Shown: positions 31,790-43,429 of the stretch, one piece after another
Position numbering within the stretch: position 1 is the stretch's first letter
Layout of the letters: each line of letters begins with the position of its first letter
NCBI GenBank assembly: GCA_021234155.1
Contig: JAJEKV010000083.1
Location: forward strand, 462,332 to 526,331
Source of the DNA: Isoetes taiwanensis
Lineage: Eukaryota > Streptophyta > Lycopodiopsida > Isoetales > Isoetaceae
Reading direction: 5' to 3'
DNA: 64,000 bases
Made by a program: the position numbers and the translations under genes
Notes under the pieces: generated by a model
The model's input: only the letters and a program-made list of their open reading frames with translations
Told to the model about the DNA's origin: nothing
Database searches by the model: none

Positions 31790-33100
31790 TCATCAGGGGT
31801 AAGGAAATTGATCCTCCACAACACGCACAACAGCCCAATAGCTGGCCATGCGGGATTCATGAAAACATATTTCAAAGTGCGCAACAGCTATTATTGGCCA
31901 GGAATGAAGAAGCAGATAGCTCGCTACATCAAGGAATGCCACTATGTCGTGAGAAGGCGAAGCGAGCTTAAATTCCAGGAGCTTTAGAGCCATTAGCGGT
32001 GCCAAATGCTAAGTGGGAGGTGATTAGCATGGATTTCATCACAGGACTCCCAAGGACCGTAAGAGGGAAAGATGCTTTGATGGTAGTAGTCGACAAGTTG
32101 TCGAAAATGGCACATTTTATGCCTTGCAAGACCACGATATCACGACTATGGATACTGTGAAGCTCTTCACCAAAGAGATCTTCAGGCTTCATGGCATGCC
32201 AAGGGAGATTATCTCCGACAGGGATCCGAAGTTCATGAGCGCCTTTTGGCAAGACCTCTTTGCGACAATCCAGACGAAGCTATCCATGAGCACGGCATAT
32301 CATCCTTAGACGGATGGCCAAACGGAGCGGACCAACAGGATTTTGGAAGACATGCTACGAAACTATGTCTGGAATAAGCAAGGTATGTGGGAAGAATTTA
32401 TTCACTTGGTGGAGTTTGCCTATAATAGCACCAAGCAGGAATCATCCCAAATGTCGCCGTTTATGATCAATTACTGCTATCGCTTGCCTAACTCCGCACA
32501 ATTTGGCACAACCCCGTGTCCAAGGTGGAAGTTTCAGCGGCCAGATGTTGGCCGATATCGCGGCAAACTTGTGGAAGAAGTTCGAGGGTATCGCTAGCAG
32601 CAAGAAGTCGACAAAAGAGCATCACGACAAGCATCGAATCGGTAAGAGAGTTCAAAGTTGGAGATGATGTTTGGCTCAAGATCAAGGTGAAGCGGTGGCT
32701 CGGGATCGGAATTGCAAGAAGCTTGCTCCAAGGTGGGCTGGACCTTCCGAGAATAGTCAAGAGAGTAGGTAACCAATCCTACAAGCTAGACTTGCCAAAG
32801 ACACCTAAAGATTCATAAGGTCTTCCACGTGAGTTTGTTGAAGAAGCATACTCCAAATCCGGCGAAGTCTTGGACACTCCAACGATGTTGGAAATGATGG
32901 AGGAGCAAAATTGGAAATAGTTCCGAAATTGATTCTTGATAAAGCCTTCAAGAAAACGAGGAGATCGAATTCCTCCAAAGATTTGGTCAAGTGGAAACAC
33001 TTACCGCTGGAAGACGCGACGCGGGTACTTAAGAAAGATTTAGTAAAGCAAAGACCCCAGCTTTATGGAGCAATGGGGCGGCAAGGTCATCTCCAAGAAA
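31790..33100 (+). CDS. int: Integrase with C-terminal chromodomain (broken)
   Basis: Inserts the DNA copy, with the chromodomain steering target choice. The zinc-binding H-H part ([11 protein letters not shown]...[10 protein letters not shown]) is clear, but its CxxC is disrupted here; unit 2 keeps ECQLCRASK. Catalytic core: Asp in [11 protein letters not shown], Asp in ISDRDPKFM and Glu in TDGQTERTN. The usual HPQTDG reads HP-stop-TDG because of a TAG at 32307-32309, also found in unit 2 (46085) and apparently unit 3. A GPY/F-like module ([17 protein letters not shown]) and a chromodomain ([31 protein letters not shown]; about 32920-33060) follow. The chromodomain places the element among chromoviruses. 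Confidence 0.88.
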
Positions 33101-33222
33101 TCGGCTCAGGGCATGTCGATTCGTGTAGATTAATTCTATGTATAGTTAAGATTAATCTACGCATGCAACCTATGCTAGGTATGGGTCGCATGCGTTCTAC
33201 CATGATGGGACCACTACGGTGA

Positions 33223-33992
33223 TCTCTAGGGCGTGGTGTAATGTCAATGTAGGCATGACCGCGTTTTAAACTGAGCGAAAGTGGAAGGTAGATTAGAAAG
33301 TCTACTTACGTCCTACTAAGTAGCAGACGACCTCGAGAGAAAGGAGGTCATTAAGGAATGCATTGATAGGAAAGGCACCTTTAGCCCCATATATGCTTTG
33401 ATAGGAGGAATCGGCCTTCACGCCCACATACCGGGAAGGACCTATCCTCCACGCCAAGGCAACTAGGGTGTAGGCATGAGCGGCATATAGGCATATAGGC
33501 CGTCTCCACGACCATAATAGAAGATTCACCCTCTTCCTCTGGCGGAGATTAGCCATGCATCCATGTAGATAGGTGGGGTGGTCACCATATAACTAAAATT
33601 TTTATTAATAATTAAATGATACTAACGTGGTGTCGACCATATGAGCCAATAGAGCCCCCTGAGAGGGCAAGGAGGTCGAAGCTCAGAAGACTTGCAACAC
33701 AAATTTTGTTGGAATGTGTTGCAAGGAATGAAGAGACCTCGGACGTTAATTTTAATTTTGATAAACTTAATTGTCATGTTAAGTGAATTTTTGAGTAACC
33801 TGTTTTAATGATGTTATGAATTGATAAGTTATTTCATAATATAATGGTGTGATAATGTCCTAAAAATATTACCTTAAGGTAATCTTAATAAATGTGTAAA
33901 TACTATAGTAGCTATCGTATGTATCAGGTTGATTGCAGGTTAGGATGATCCCAAGGTGGGGAGACCCACGATGTTTGCGACGACATCATTTC
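33223..33992 (+). other. Non-coding 3' region between integrase and polypurine tract
   Basis: No frame is conserved between units. It contains AT-rich stretches and a second polypurine-like copy, AAGGTGGGGAGACC (about 33953-33966), 40 bases before the real tract. Function unknown. Confidence 0.5.
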
Positions 33993-34005
33993 AAGGTGGG
34001 GAGAA
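33993..34005 (+). other. Polypurine tract
   Basis: AAGGTGGGGAGAA directly before the 3' LTR. Primes plus-strand synthesis. One T interrupts the purines. Confidence 0.8.
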
Positions 34006-35673
34006 TGTGACGTTCGGGACGATAATGTCCCCGCGATCTATACCGCTTCGCTGCGTCACGCCGCATACCGCCACTCCGACCGGCGTGTGCGCTAACGCAG
34101 AGCCGGGTGGGTAGCCCCTAGGGGGCAACTTGCCAGAAATATGTGCAACTATTAATGTGCACATTTTCCAATGTACACATTAATGTGGGCACATATTTCC
34201 ATGTGGACACTTCATGCCAAGTGGGCCACACCCTTAGGTGCAATTAATGTGCACATTTTCCAATATACACATTAATGTGGGCACACATTTCCATGTGGGC
34301 ACATTTGGCCACCTAGCCCTTAAAGGCAAGTGGGCCCATTTCCAATTATCCCACATGCCCAAAGGGGATAATTGGAAACCCTAACCAACCCCCTTGTCTA
34401 TATAGGGTAGGAAACCCTAACTTGCCCAATTTCGATTCTAGGGCTTTAGAACTCTTTTTTTGCTGCCTCAGCCAAAACCGCATCCTAGACTTCTGCACCG
34501 GAGAATTGCATCCTTAGTTTCTCTTGATTCGAAGCGTTTGTTGGGATGGTCGAGCTCAGGTCAGGAGGAGCCTCTCAAGGATCAGGTATTTAGCCAATTA
34601 GATAGTCTAAACCCTATTTCAGTCATCGAATCAGTAGGTTTAGCCTCTTAGATTGCCCATAGCAGCTCTCTAGATCTCTAGATAGCAGATTCTAACTAAA
34701 GAACCTAACTCTATGTTATAGATTAGATCTAGTTCTTTAGTTCTCTGTGAAGTATATGGATGATGTATCTCTATGAACTCCTTGTATTGGGAAGGGGGGT
34801 AGAGACCTAAAGCTCTGTAGTTGATGCTCCTAGAGTAGCCTCTCTAGCACACTGTAGATTCGGCCTGTGCACAAGAGCCACACCGGGATGTGGGTGAAGG
34901 GGCCAGACTGGCTAAGAAGGAGATTCATGTCCTGACTCTTGAACGATCCCTCTGGTGTGTAAAGCCTACCGGGGATCATTGTGACTAGGTCCAATGGCTT
35001 GTCACTGCGTGCGGGCAAGGCATGGGCTCGACACCCGTGAAGTGGTGTTCACTTTCCAGTGGGTTCAGTCGAATACGGGCAGTGGCCCTCTAGTCACCTT
35101 GAGTCAGCATGTAGATCTCTGGAGGGAGTGATCCCTACCTGCCCCATCGGAAACTGGGAAGATGAGCCCAGGAACAGCCCTTTTGGCTATGCATCCGGCG
35201 GGCTACAGTCAGGTCCCGACACTTTTCAGCCCACTCTGCAAAGTGTGCACAGGAGGGGCGGATGGAGTGGACAACCCTATGCCATGTTCATATGCCAGCC
35301 AAATCCATTGCCATGAATTCTGTCCGCAATGAACTCTGGAGACCCAAGCCGTCAGTCATCCCTTCGAGTCTGAGCCTTGGGTAGGATTCCCTATGTGATG
35401 TGCTGATCTTTGTCGATGCAGATAGGTGGAGGACCATCCTTCGAGATGGTCATATGATGTTGATGTATGTGCTACTGACATGTATGTTTACGCTTCCGTA
35501 GCTAGGTAGGCGCTGAGGGAGATGGGGTGCAATGACCCCTTCACTCTTCCCACTGGCACCCGTCACGGTTGCAGTCTCATGTGAAGGGCCCTGTATTAGC
35601 ATGGAGCTGGTATGGGGGATGAACTCCTGTTTGTATACGGTGAGTGCACCGTATATGAGTAGGGGACGTCACA
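34006..35673 (+). repeat. 3' LTR, unit 1
   Basis: Starts TGTGACGTTCGGGACG and ends GGGGACGTCACA: TG...CA with an 8-base terminal inverted repeat. Very close to the 5' LTR; most differences are small indels at CAG/CTG/CCG or CG sites. Confidence 0.92.
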
Positions 35674-35678
35674 CTGCA
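35674..35678. repeat. Target-site duplication CTGCA, right copy
   Basis: Matches 22384-22388 exactly. Confidence 0.9.
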
Positions 35679-35924
35679 CAACCATTCAAAAGTTGCCCGT
35701 GAAACCCACATCTTCTGACAAAACATTCTATCCGTGTGACTATGTGACAAGATGTTTTCGTAGTATCCTTCTATGCGCTTGTACACCCAACAACTCCTTT
35801 GCTGCCTTGTCATGAAAGTCATCTTTTGTACCAACTCGAGCACTTGCACACATGCATACATGTATCTCTTGGATGGTGGCGCCTCGCTGGGCCTTAACAT
35901 CTCCAACATTATGAAGGACTGCAA
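35674..35924 (-). pseudogene. Harbinger-2 transposase, N-terminal part
   Basis: Minus-strand frame with RIEGYYENILSHSHTDRMFC, QKMWVSRATFEWLC, the region before the helix-turn-helix in this family. It lines up with the part missing from 21531-22388, so together they are one gene interrupted by the 13.3 kb retrotransposon. The frame begins near 35924. Copies of this segment recur after every LTR in the tandem array. Confidence 0.8.
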
Positions 35925-37024
35925 TATTTGGCATATTTGTAGAAGGTTGTGTCAAGTGCTTGGACCCATTGGGAAACAAAATCCTGAAGACAAATTAGAA
36001 CACAAGACGTGAGAATGGGCAACCGAGGAAATGATCTCAGCAGGCATGACTATGTAACAAGCTGGCCATGATACAACAGGCTGAAATAAGTCAAACTGAA
36101 GATAAAGATATGCATCTACCAAGTTAGATGCATCTTTTAGAAGCATCTTGACATTTGTTGATACAAACTTCCTTGTGTATCCTAGGTGGAGTGCATTAAA
36201 ATATAAATGGGGTCTTAATTAATTAAATAGCATAAATAGTAGTACAATGGTTTCAGTTAAAAAAAGAGCTTAAAAAGGTAACAATATGTTGAGAGCCAAG
36301 TTACCTTTTAAGAATAGTTATCCACCTTGAATGCAAGATGGACTCAAGTCTTTTGTCTTCGAACTGCACAAATCCTTGGGCTTCATGGAATCCTCCTGGT
36401 CCCCTGCAACATCCAGCAACTCAAATCATATCTTGTTCATGCAAACAAACAATATGGAAGAGATCCCAAAGACCCAAAAACATGGCTGTTAAGGCCACAT
36501 TTGCTTAGCCCTTGTTGAATAAAGAACTGTATGGTTTGACCTGTGTTACCAAAGGACTAGGAAAACAGTTTTCAGGATATAGAAGGAATACCTAACAGCT
36601 TTAAGTTATAACTCTCACCTGACAACTCAATGTTGTAAAATAAAACCTTAAGGCCAGCGACCAAGAAATGAATAACCCTGCTATCCTCATGTATAATCTA
36701 ACTAATACTTTTTATAGTATCCTTGGTTAGTAGAACAAGGTAGTGACTGGAAACAAGAGCAGAAACTTACTGCATAGGATACTGCAGCAATGTGAATCCA
36801 GTAAAACAAGAACCAAGAACCAAGAATTGGAATCTTATGATATAAATTACACAAAAGACTTGCAATTGTTCGTATAATGAATCTAATGCATGCTACTTTT
36901 AAAACATTCAGTTCTGCATATGCTGTCATAAGTCTGTACATATTTTTAGAAATAGAAGGCATCACTGACTCTTGTACAATACTTGGGCATTCAGAATAGA
37001 TGAAAAAGGATAAGGGTTTTACTG
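35925..37024. other. Harbinger-2 flank, non-coding
   Basis: AT-rich DNA upstream of the Harbinger-2 transposase. No second gene is recognised. It ends at the tandem-duplication junction at 37024/37025. Almost unchanged in unit 2 for about 650 bases (49690-50340). Confidence 0.55.
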
Positions 37025-37194
37025 AGGTAGGCCCTGAGGGAGACGGGGTGCAATGACCCCTTCACTCTTCCCACTGGCACCCGTCACGGTTGCAGTGTCA
37101 TGTGAAGGGCCCTGTATTAGCATGGAGCTGGTATGGGGGATGAACTCCTGATTGTATACGGTGAGTGCACCGTATATGAGTAGGGGACGTCACA
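37025..37194 (+). repeat. Truncated LTR stub, unit 2
   Basis: Last 170 bases of the LTR, ending GGGGACGTCACA. Lacks U3 and the LTR TATA box, so this unit has no LTR promoter of its own upstream. Confidence 0.88.
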
Positions 37195-37195
37195 G

Positions 37196-37207
37196 TGGTA
37201 TCAGAGC
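37196..37207 (+). other. Primer-binding site, unit 2 (intact)
   Basis: TGGTATCAGAGC, the standard plant tRNA-iMet complement. Confidence 0.9.
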
Positions 37208-37399
37208 TATGTTCTTGGAGACCAAGAGCAAAGCACTGGCCATGTTCCCAGTAGCACTAACTTGATAGGATCCTTAAACCTCGAAAAATGGGAAAAAAAA
37301 TTTCTCATTTTTGTAGTTATGCTAAGCTAGTAACAGTTAAAATGAATAAAAATGTAAAAAGATTAAAAATTGGTGAGCCAACATCCAAAAAGTAGGGTG

Positions 37400-37466
37400 G
37401 TCTCACACGTCGCGCCAGGACCGAAAACGAGATTCTCGAAATCGGGCTGGGCGCAACGTGTGAGAC
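37400..37466. repeat. Hairpin repeat H1, unit 2
   Basis: Arms GTCTCACACGTCGCGCCAG and CTGGGCGCAACGTGTGAGAC; the inner GGACCGA and ATCGGG extend the stem. Confidence 0.9.
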
Positions 37467-37586
37467 ATTCAGCTTTGACACCAAAAAGTTGTAAATTACA
37501 ATAAAATAACTTGGTAATTCTAATTTTAAACTAAGAATCAGTAGAATTAGCATGTTACATGTTAATTTAATAGTGGGTCCCACCAT

Positions 37587-37653
37587 GTCTCACACGTCGC
37601 GCCAGGACCAAAAATGAGATTCTCAAAATCGGGCTGGGCGCAACATGTGAGAC
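37587..37653. repeat. Hairpin repeat H2, unit 2
   Basis: Same structure and spacing to the TATA box as in unit 1. Confidence 0.9.
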
Positions 37654-37835
37654 CTTGCTTAATTAGGTGTTTTAGATGCTTTAAGTAACCCAAAAAGGTA
37701 ATTAAAAGTTGACCTAAAAAGTGGCCCCTATAAATAGACCTAGACCCCTCCCATTTTTCGTGTTCTTCCCTAGAACTTTGCTCGTGCTCGCCAAGGCGAT
37801 CTTCTGGCGCTTAGCTCCGATCGGCAAACCACCAA

Positions 37836-39152
37836 ATGATGGCCCGCACCAAACAAACTGCAAGGAAGCCTAGCCGAAGCGGATCCTCCAGCGCCAGTGG
37901 CTCCGGCCTATTTCAAAGGGTCCTTCGAGAACGCCTTCTCCATGAAGGCGACCTTCTTCGCGAGCAGGAAGCGGATCGGATCTGAGCGACCGCATGAGCT
38001 CGTAAGAGGACGACCCGGCGGACATCATGCACCAAATCCTCAAGAGATCGCACAGAGGGAGGGAAGAAGCAAGGAGGAGCAGGCGATATAGGGCGCCGTC
38101 GGCAAACCAGAGCAGCCTGTGAGGACACCCGCCCACGGGAGGAGCAAATGAGAGCAAAGGCGGGCCAATCAATGTACCCCAAGAGCAAAACCCGTGTTGA
38201 GACCCACCTGCAAGAAGGGCAAGGAAGAGAAGAACAGCAACAGCCAGCACTCAGCCCCGCAGAGGAAGCCGACCTTGCACGCTTCATCAGCAAGTATGAA
38301 GCCAAAGAGCGCCGCCGGGAGCAGAGGACGAAGAGTCGGGAAGACGACCCGACCACAGTCAGCGGGTTGAAGAAGAGGAAGGCCAAAGCCATAAAGGCAG
38401 GCAAAAGGAAAGTGGTGAAGGTCGGGAAGCGAGCAGTAGGTCCCGTCATCAACGAGCCGTCAGGAGAGGAGACCCCGCCTACTACCGACGACTCGGATGA
38501 AGACTACGTGCCAGGCGCAGAGGGAGCAAGCTCTTCAAAAACCCGGTCAGAGGAAGAAACCCCGAAAGCGTGGCACAGAACGAACGAGGAGGCGGGGGAT
38601 TGATGGCCCCACCTTTCCCAACGTGGGATAGGGTTAAAGCCCCGCGACCCCAACGGGAGACTTATGTGATAGACCCCTGCCAAGGTCTATCGAAGAGAAT
38701 TAGGAGCACAACTCCTATATGGAGAAGTGGGGAGGCATACAATGCCTACTTTCGTGAGCATCGGGTGAGGACAGGTTGAAGGTGGAGTACCCCGGCGGAC
38801 CTTGAAGCCACCGCCACCCGGCCCAAGCCTCTCCGAGAACCCACCGTAAGAAGCGAGCAAGAAGAAGAAGTTGAGGACGAGAGCCCTTAAGGAGATCCGC
38901 CACTTCCAGAAGAGTTACGGACTCTTGATCCCCCGGGCGCCGTTCCAACGCTTGGTTCGTGAAGTAATGCAAGAATACAACACGGACATGCGAGTAACCG
39001 ACGAAATGTTGCTGTGCCTACAGGAGGCAGCAGAAGCAAAAATAGTGCAGCACTTCGAAGATTCAACGGCCTGCACGGTGCACGCGAAGAGGGTTACCCT
39101 CATGAGGCAGGATATGTATCTTGCCAGGCACATCAAGGGAGAACGCCCTTGA
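37836..39152 (+). pseudogene. Histone H3-like gene, unit 2 (frames broken)
   Basis: Second copy of the H3-like gene, with the same ATGATG start and ARTKQTARK tail. The basic/acidic middle is open at 38148-38603, including the place where unit 1 shifts frame. Frame breaks lie instead near 37960-38150 and 38600-38880. The histone-fold part (38885-39149) is identical in DNA to unit 1 by eye, although the DNA on either side differs by many small indels. Comparing the two units shows that one long frame existed in the ancestor. Confidence 0.8.
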
Positions 39153-39295
39153 GATTTTGTAAATAACTGTAAAATTTTGTTAATATAAAGAATTTTTGTG
39201 TAAATAAAGTGTCAGACCTTGTTTAAATAAGTTAAGATATCGATCCCTAGCTTTTGTTTTAGTTAAATTGGAGCTTTGAGCAAAATTGAGACGAT

Positions 39296-39362
39296 GTCTC
39301 ACACGTCGCGCCAGGACCGAAAACGAGATTCTCAAAATCGGTCTGGGCGCAACGTGTGAGAC
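39296..39362. repeat. Hairpin repeat H3, unit 2
   Basis: The cleanest example. Outer arms GTCTCACACGT and ACGTGTGAGAC, then GCGCCAGGACCGA opposite TCGGTCTGGGCGC, with loop AAACGAGATTCTCAAAA. Confidence 0.9.
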
Positions 39363-39494
39363 CATGCCCAAAAATGCCCAAAACAGCTCCAAATCGACCA
39401 AATAAGGGGTCAATTCTGCCTAACTCGACGAGTTTAGTGAAATTACAGCCATAGATCACTTAAATTGAGTAAGCCTAGCCCAATTGGGACCCAT

Positions 39495-39565
39495 GTCTCA
39501 CACGCGTCGGCCAGACGTAAAACGAGATTCTCAAAAATCGGGATGCAGGCTAACGCGTGTGAGAC
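39495..39565. repeat. Hairpin repeat H4, unit 2 (slightly damaged)
   Basis: Outer arms GTCTCACACGCG and CGCGTGTGAGAC are intact; the inner stem has indels. Confidence 0.8.
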
Positions 39566-39866
39566 CTCATACCATTTCTTCACTAAATGATCTCCAAATT
39601 GTACCATAGGTTCAATAGTTGTTCTTAGCATGCTCAAACCCTAGAAATAGTCTTCAAACTTGCAATTGCATCCCTTAATAGATCAGAATTGCCTAATCTC
39701 AGTAAATTCTAGGTCATCCAAAAATTAGGGTTTTCCCCAATTCTATATATAAGTTCCCCCATTTCTCATTTAGCACCACACCAAATTTGTTTCCATCGCT
39801 TAGGCGATCTTCCGCATCCCCCGAGGCGCTTCATCCGTCTCTGTTACTCCCTTCTTTGCTAGATCA

Positions 39867-41935
39867 ATGGCCATCTTGACTTGAGGCGATGGTACAACGC
39901 CTGCCCATCTTTGCCGAGGCGGATGTCAACGACATCTTCCAACTCTTTGGGAAAGAAATTGACATCCAAGCTACGCTAAATGCAACCCCAGCATATAGGC
40001 AAGTGCTAGCAGAGTTTCAGACTAGGGTAGGACCCTCCCTTGTTCAGGTCCCCCCTTGCATAGGATATTTCGTTCCCCGGCCATCCCTTCAAGCAGCCTT
40101 GGGTGATGTTCCTAACATCGCCAAGTACTTAACCAACAAGGCGCAGAGACTGCCTGACTACATGGTCCTGACAGCCAATAGGACCAAGCATTAGGATTTT
40201 TTTGAGATTAAAAAAGGGCCTTCAAAACATGTCAACTAAGCCAAATGAAGATAAATGAACTACCAATCAGAAATCAGAGCCTGACGGGTCCAGTCAGCAA
40301 AACTGTTATAACTAACTCACTGGATCACATTTTTTAGCATAACTATTGATAGAAAAGTCCAAATGAGCTCTCGTTTAGTGCAATAGATAGATCTCGTTGA
40401 GATCTTTCCAACCTTAGGTGTTTTGCACATATTTTAACCACTTATGATTGTCAAAACTCCAAAAAATATGGTTTTTACAATTTTTTACTATCCTACGGGG
40501 CTAAAAGATATGCAAACCACCCAAGGTTGGAAAGGTCTCAATGAGATCTATCTATTGCACCAAACAAGAGCTCATTTGGACTTTTCTATCAACACTTATG
40601 CTAGAAAATGTGATCCAGTGAGTTAGTTATAACAACACTTTGGCCGACCGGATTACCAGCCTGCTTTCTCGATTGGTTCATACAAATTTTAGTCAGCAGT
40701 TCTTAGAAGGCCCTTTTATGATCTCAAAAAATCCCTAATGTTCTCTTACACCGCCGCCCTAGCCATCTTCTTATCCCACCGCGCCGAAAACCCGATGGGG
40801 GCAACCTCTATCCCTCCGATGGAGGTGGACCCCATAGCAGTGCAAGAGGAAGAGCAGATGCTTTTGCAGTATCAACAGGAACAAGAGGCAAGAGAAGGAG
40901 AAGAGGGGTCTGACGACGAGGGAATACATGAGCTCGACTTCAGACGAAGAACCAGCGCCAAGCGAAAGCAGGAGCTGATCAACTGAAACGGCGAGGGGCA
41001 TCGAAGTTGTTCCCCGCCGAGCCTGGGCATCACAAGCCTAGCCCCTATCATCATCAGCGAGGAGAGGAGTATCTACTCCTCAGCGACATCCGTAACAACT
41101 AGAATGCGGGGAGGGAGCTGAGTGTTGGACGAATCGCCTCCACCAATGCGGGCGGGAACCGACATGGATCGACTTTCATCGTCCTGGGGAGCCCCGGACT
41201 TTCGGGCTTCAAATCGAGAAGCGGCACCTGGCTACGTGGTGCGACCTCCGATATCCAGCCTACAAGACAGCATCGGGCAAATGATGGACGGCGGAGGCTA
41301 TACCCAGAGGAGTTCCTGCGCCTCCAAGAACAGATGGGGATCCGCAGGGGAAGACCACGAGCATCCCTAATGCCCGCTGTGCCTTCACACCACCCCCTAA
41401 GAAGGAGAAGGAATCGAACCTCAGGAGGGTCGCACCGCATTAAATTGAAGACTACCGAGCTCACCGAGATAGAGGTCGGCGGAGCACGCCAGGCGCAATG
41501 CATCGAGGAGGCCAAGCAAGTGGAGAATCATCCGCGACGGCAACCGACGTCGCCAGTACTACTTGCATTTCTTCTTTGGATGGGAGAATAAGCGGTAATA
41601 CACCGCAGTTCAGTCCCGGAGGAGAGGAAGGGGTGTTCATGCTGATTGCACTCTCGGCTTCGGCGCATGCTCGCATAGCGGCAAATGTTGACTATCTTTG
41701 TCCCGTCAAGAGGGGCAATGGCACTCGACCTCTTCGACTTCGCCATACCCCATCGACGTCAGCGAGATTGGCGATGGCGCGACCCTTACATCCGGCCATC
41801 GGGGTAGAAGACTTGGTGAGAGCCTTACAGGGCCTTCGTCGGGCAAGCATCATCGTGAACTTGGGTCACTTTCGGTAGGGACGGCCAAGTTAAGAAGTTT
41901 TGAAGACAACCCGCCTTACGGCATTTCAAGACTAG
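39867..41935 (+). pseudogene. Cassette-2 gene, unit 2, split by a MITE
   Basis: Same unknown protein as 26727-28149, with the same TATA box and leader upstream. A 552-bp foldback element interrupts it after TANR(T). On both sides the reading is recognisable: ADVNDIFQLFGKEI before, and AALAIFLSHRAENPMGATSI with an acidic EEGSDDEG tract after. This unit keeps about 80 bases (40995-41100) that are lost from unit 1. Dense indels in 41000-41900 break the C-terminal part. Confidence 0.65.
40189..40740. mobile_element. Foldback MITE inside cassette 2, unit 2
   Basis: Non-coding 552-bp element with matching ends (CATTAGGATTTTTTTGAGAT at the left, ATCTCAAAAAATCCCTAATG at the right). A long internal inverted repeat has a left arm near 40306-40420 (AACTCACTGGATCACAT, GATAGATCTCGTTGAGATC) and a right arm near 40521-40628 (AATGAGATCTATCTATTG, GATCCAGTGAGTTAGTTAT). 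Unit 1 has an uninterrupted site at about 27047; unit 3 has the element. I could not define a convincing target duplication. Confidence 0.8.
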
Positions 41936-42099
41936 TTAGACTCTTGGTCCCGGAGACTCTTTTTGTACTAAAATATTATATGATATATAAATACAATTCT
42001 GTTGCACTTTAAATGTTTTGTTGATGTATTTTGCCCCACAATTATACCAACAAACATAAACAATGCAAGAGAACAAAGGAAACTAACCATATAGCCATG

Positions 42100-43340
42100 A
42101 ATCACTTGTGGATGCAGCTAGAGGCCTAAGCGCAGGGGAACGACAACTGCGAGACCTTATAGAAGAACGGACCCCGCCCAGACCACCCCCGGCAAGGAAC
42201 CTGTTTGAAGATATGGAACCCATGACCCCAGAGGAGGAGATATCCCAGATGAGGACGGACCTTGAGCAGATAAAGGCCTTGCTGTCCTCACAAGCAGGAG
42301 CAGGTTCGGTGGGCAATGCTCAATTGCCACAAGCATCGGCTCGGAAAACAGGAAGGGACAAGAAGAGGAGCAAGAGAAGGAGATCCCCCAGCTCGGATTC
42401 CTCCGACTCAAGTTCAGACTCAGACTCCGACTCCGAGGAAGAAGAAGAGCAGGCCCAAGACCGAACAGAAGGAAGGCAAAGGAACACTGAAGAGGGAAGG
42501 CAGAGGAACACCCCGTAAAGGGCGACAAAGAGACACTGTGGCCTCGACTACCGTAAGAAGGTAGATTCCCGCCTTTGGGCAATGTATGGAAGGCCCTGAA
42601 TCGAACAGCTTCGGGGAGAACAGGTCGTCGATTGGAAGTAGAGGCATGGCTGGACGAAATGAGTGAGTACGGCAATGCTTATGGCATGAAGGATAAAGAT
42701 AAAGGAAGAGTGGCAACAGCCAACTTGAAAGGAGCCGCACGGATTTGGTGGAAGGGTTATGCAAAGGCACATGGCTTAAGCAGGGATGCTTGTAAGTTCA
42801 GGAAGTTTGCTAAAGCCTTCAAGCACCATTACGTCCCAAGGGAACATAAGTCCAAAGATGATGCAAGGCAGTTCTATAGGTTGCAAAGAAGGCAACAAAT
42901 CAGTCGAAATATACGAAGAATTCATGAGGCTAAGACCGTATGTGCCAAAGTTGGGAGAGAAGCATGCGCTTGAAAGTTATATTGAGGGGCTGAATGAGGA
43001 GATCCCAAGCTTGTGAGGGCAATAAACCCTAAGACAAATGATCGAAGCGAGTCCAAGGCTATAAAACTGCGGGGGTCTGACCTCGGGAATAAGCGAGCGG
43101 CGGCAGTTATTTCCAGGATAAAGGCAAGGCGCGCGGAAGCTATAGCCCTAGGGCAGCCATCCGAGGTCCTAGAGCCTCTATGGTGGAAACCAGGGAAACA
43201 AGGGGAGAAGAAGCGGGTGTCCTTCAAGGACAAGCGGAGGGGTCAAACTACTCCAAAGCGGTGCGATCCTTTTTGCGGCGTGCCCAAGGAAAGAGACGAG
43301 GTGCATAAAAGCGGCTTTTGCTTGGTGCTTCGGCCGCCAT
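42100..43340 (+). pseudogene. gag: Gag, unit 2
   Basis: Same layout as unit 1. The N-terminal part is open further (42108-42518) and shows a Ser/Asp run ending in EEEEEQAQDRTEGRQRN. The gag domain is at 42640-42973, then frameshifted. The zinc-knuckle region is damaged near 43300. Confidence 0.8.
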
Positions 43341-43429
43341 AGGACAGCAAAACCGCCCCTACGCCATGAGTGCAGCTCTAGCGGAGTTGGGGAGATTGGG
43401 GCCGCCTGTCCCCGACGGCAGCGGCGAAA

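Larger units (their letters stand above)
22389..35673 (+). mobile_element. Chromovirus (Ty3/gypsy) with two extra genes, unit 1
   Basis: A complete 13,285-bp LTR retrotransposon in the plus orientation: LTR, tRNA-iMet-type primer site, histone H3-like cassette, second unknown cassette, gag, protease, RT, RNase H, integrase, chromodomain, polypurine tract, LTR. It is inserted in a Harbinger transposase with a CTGCA duplication. Its two LTRs are nearly identical away from CAG/CTG/CCG sites, which suggests a young insertion. It is far longer than a minimal chromovirus because about 4 kb of cassettes precede gag. Several frames are broken, partly by lesions shared with the tandem copies. Confidence 0.92.
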
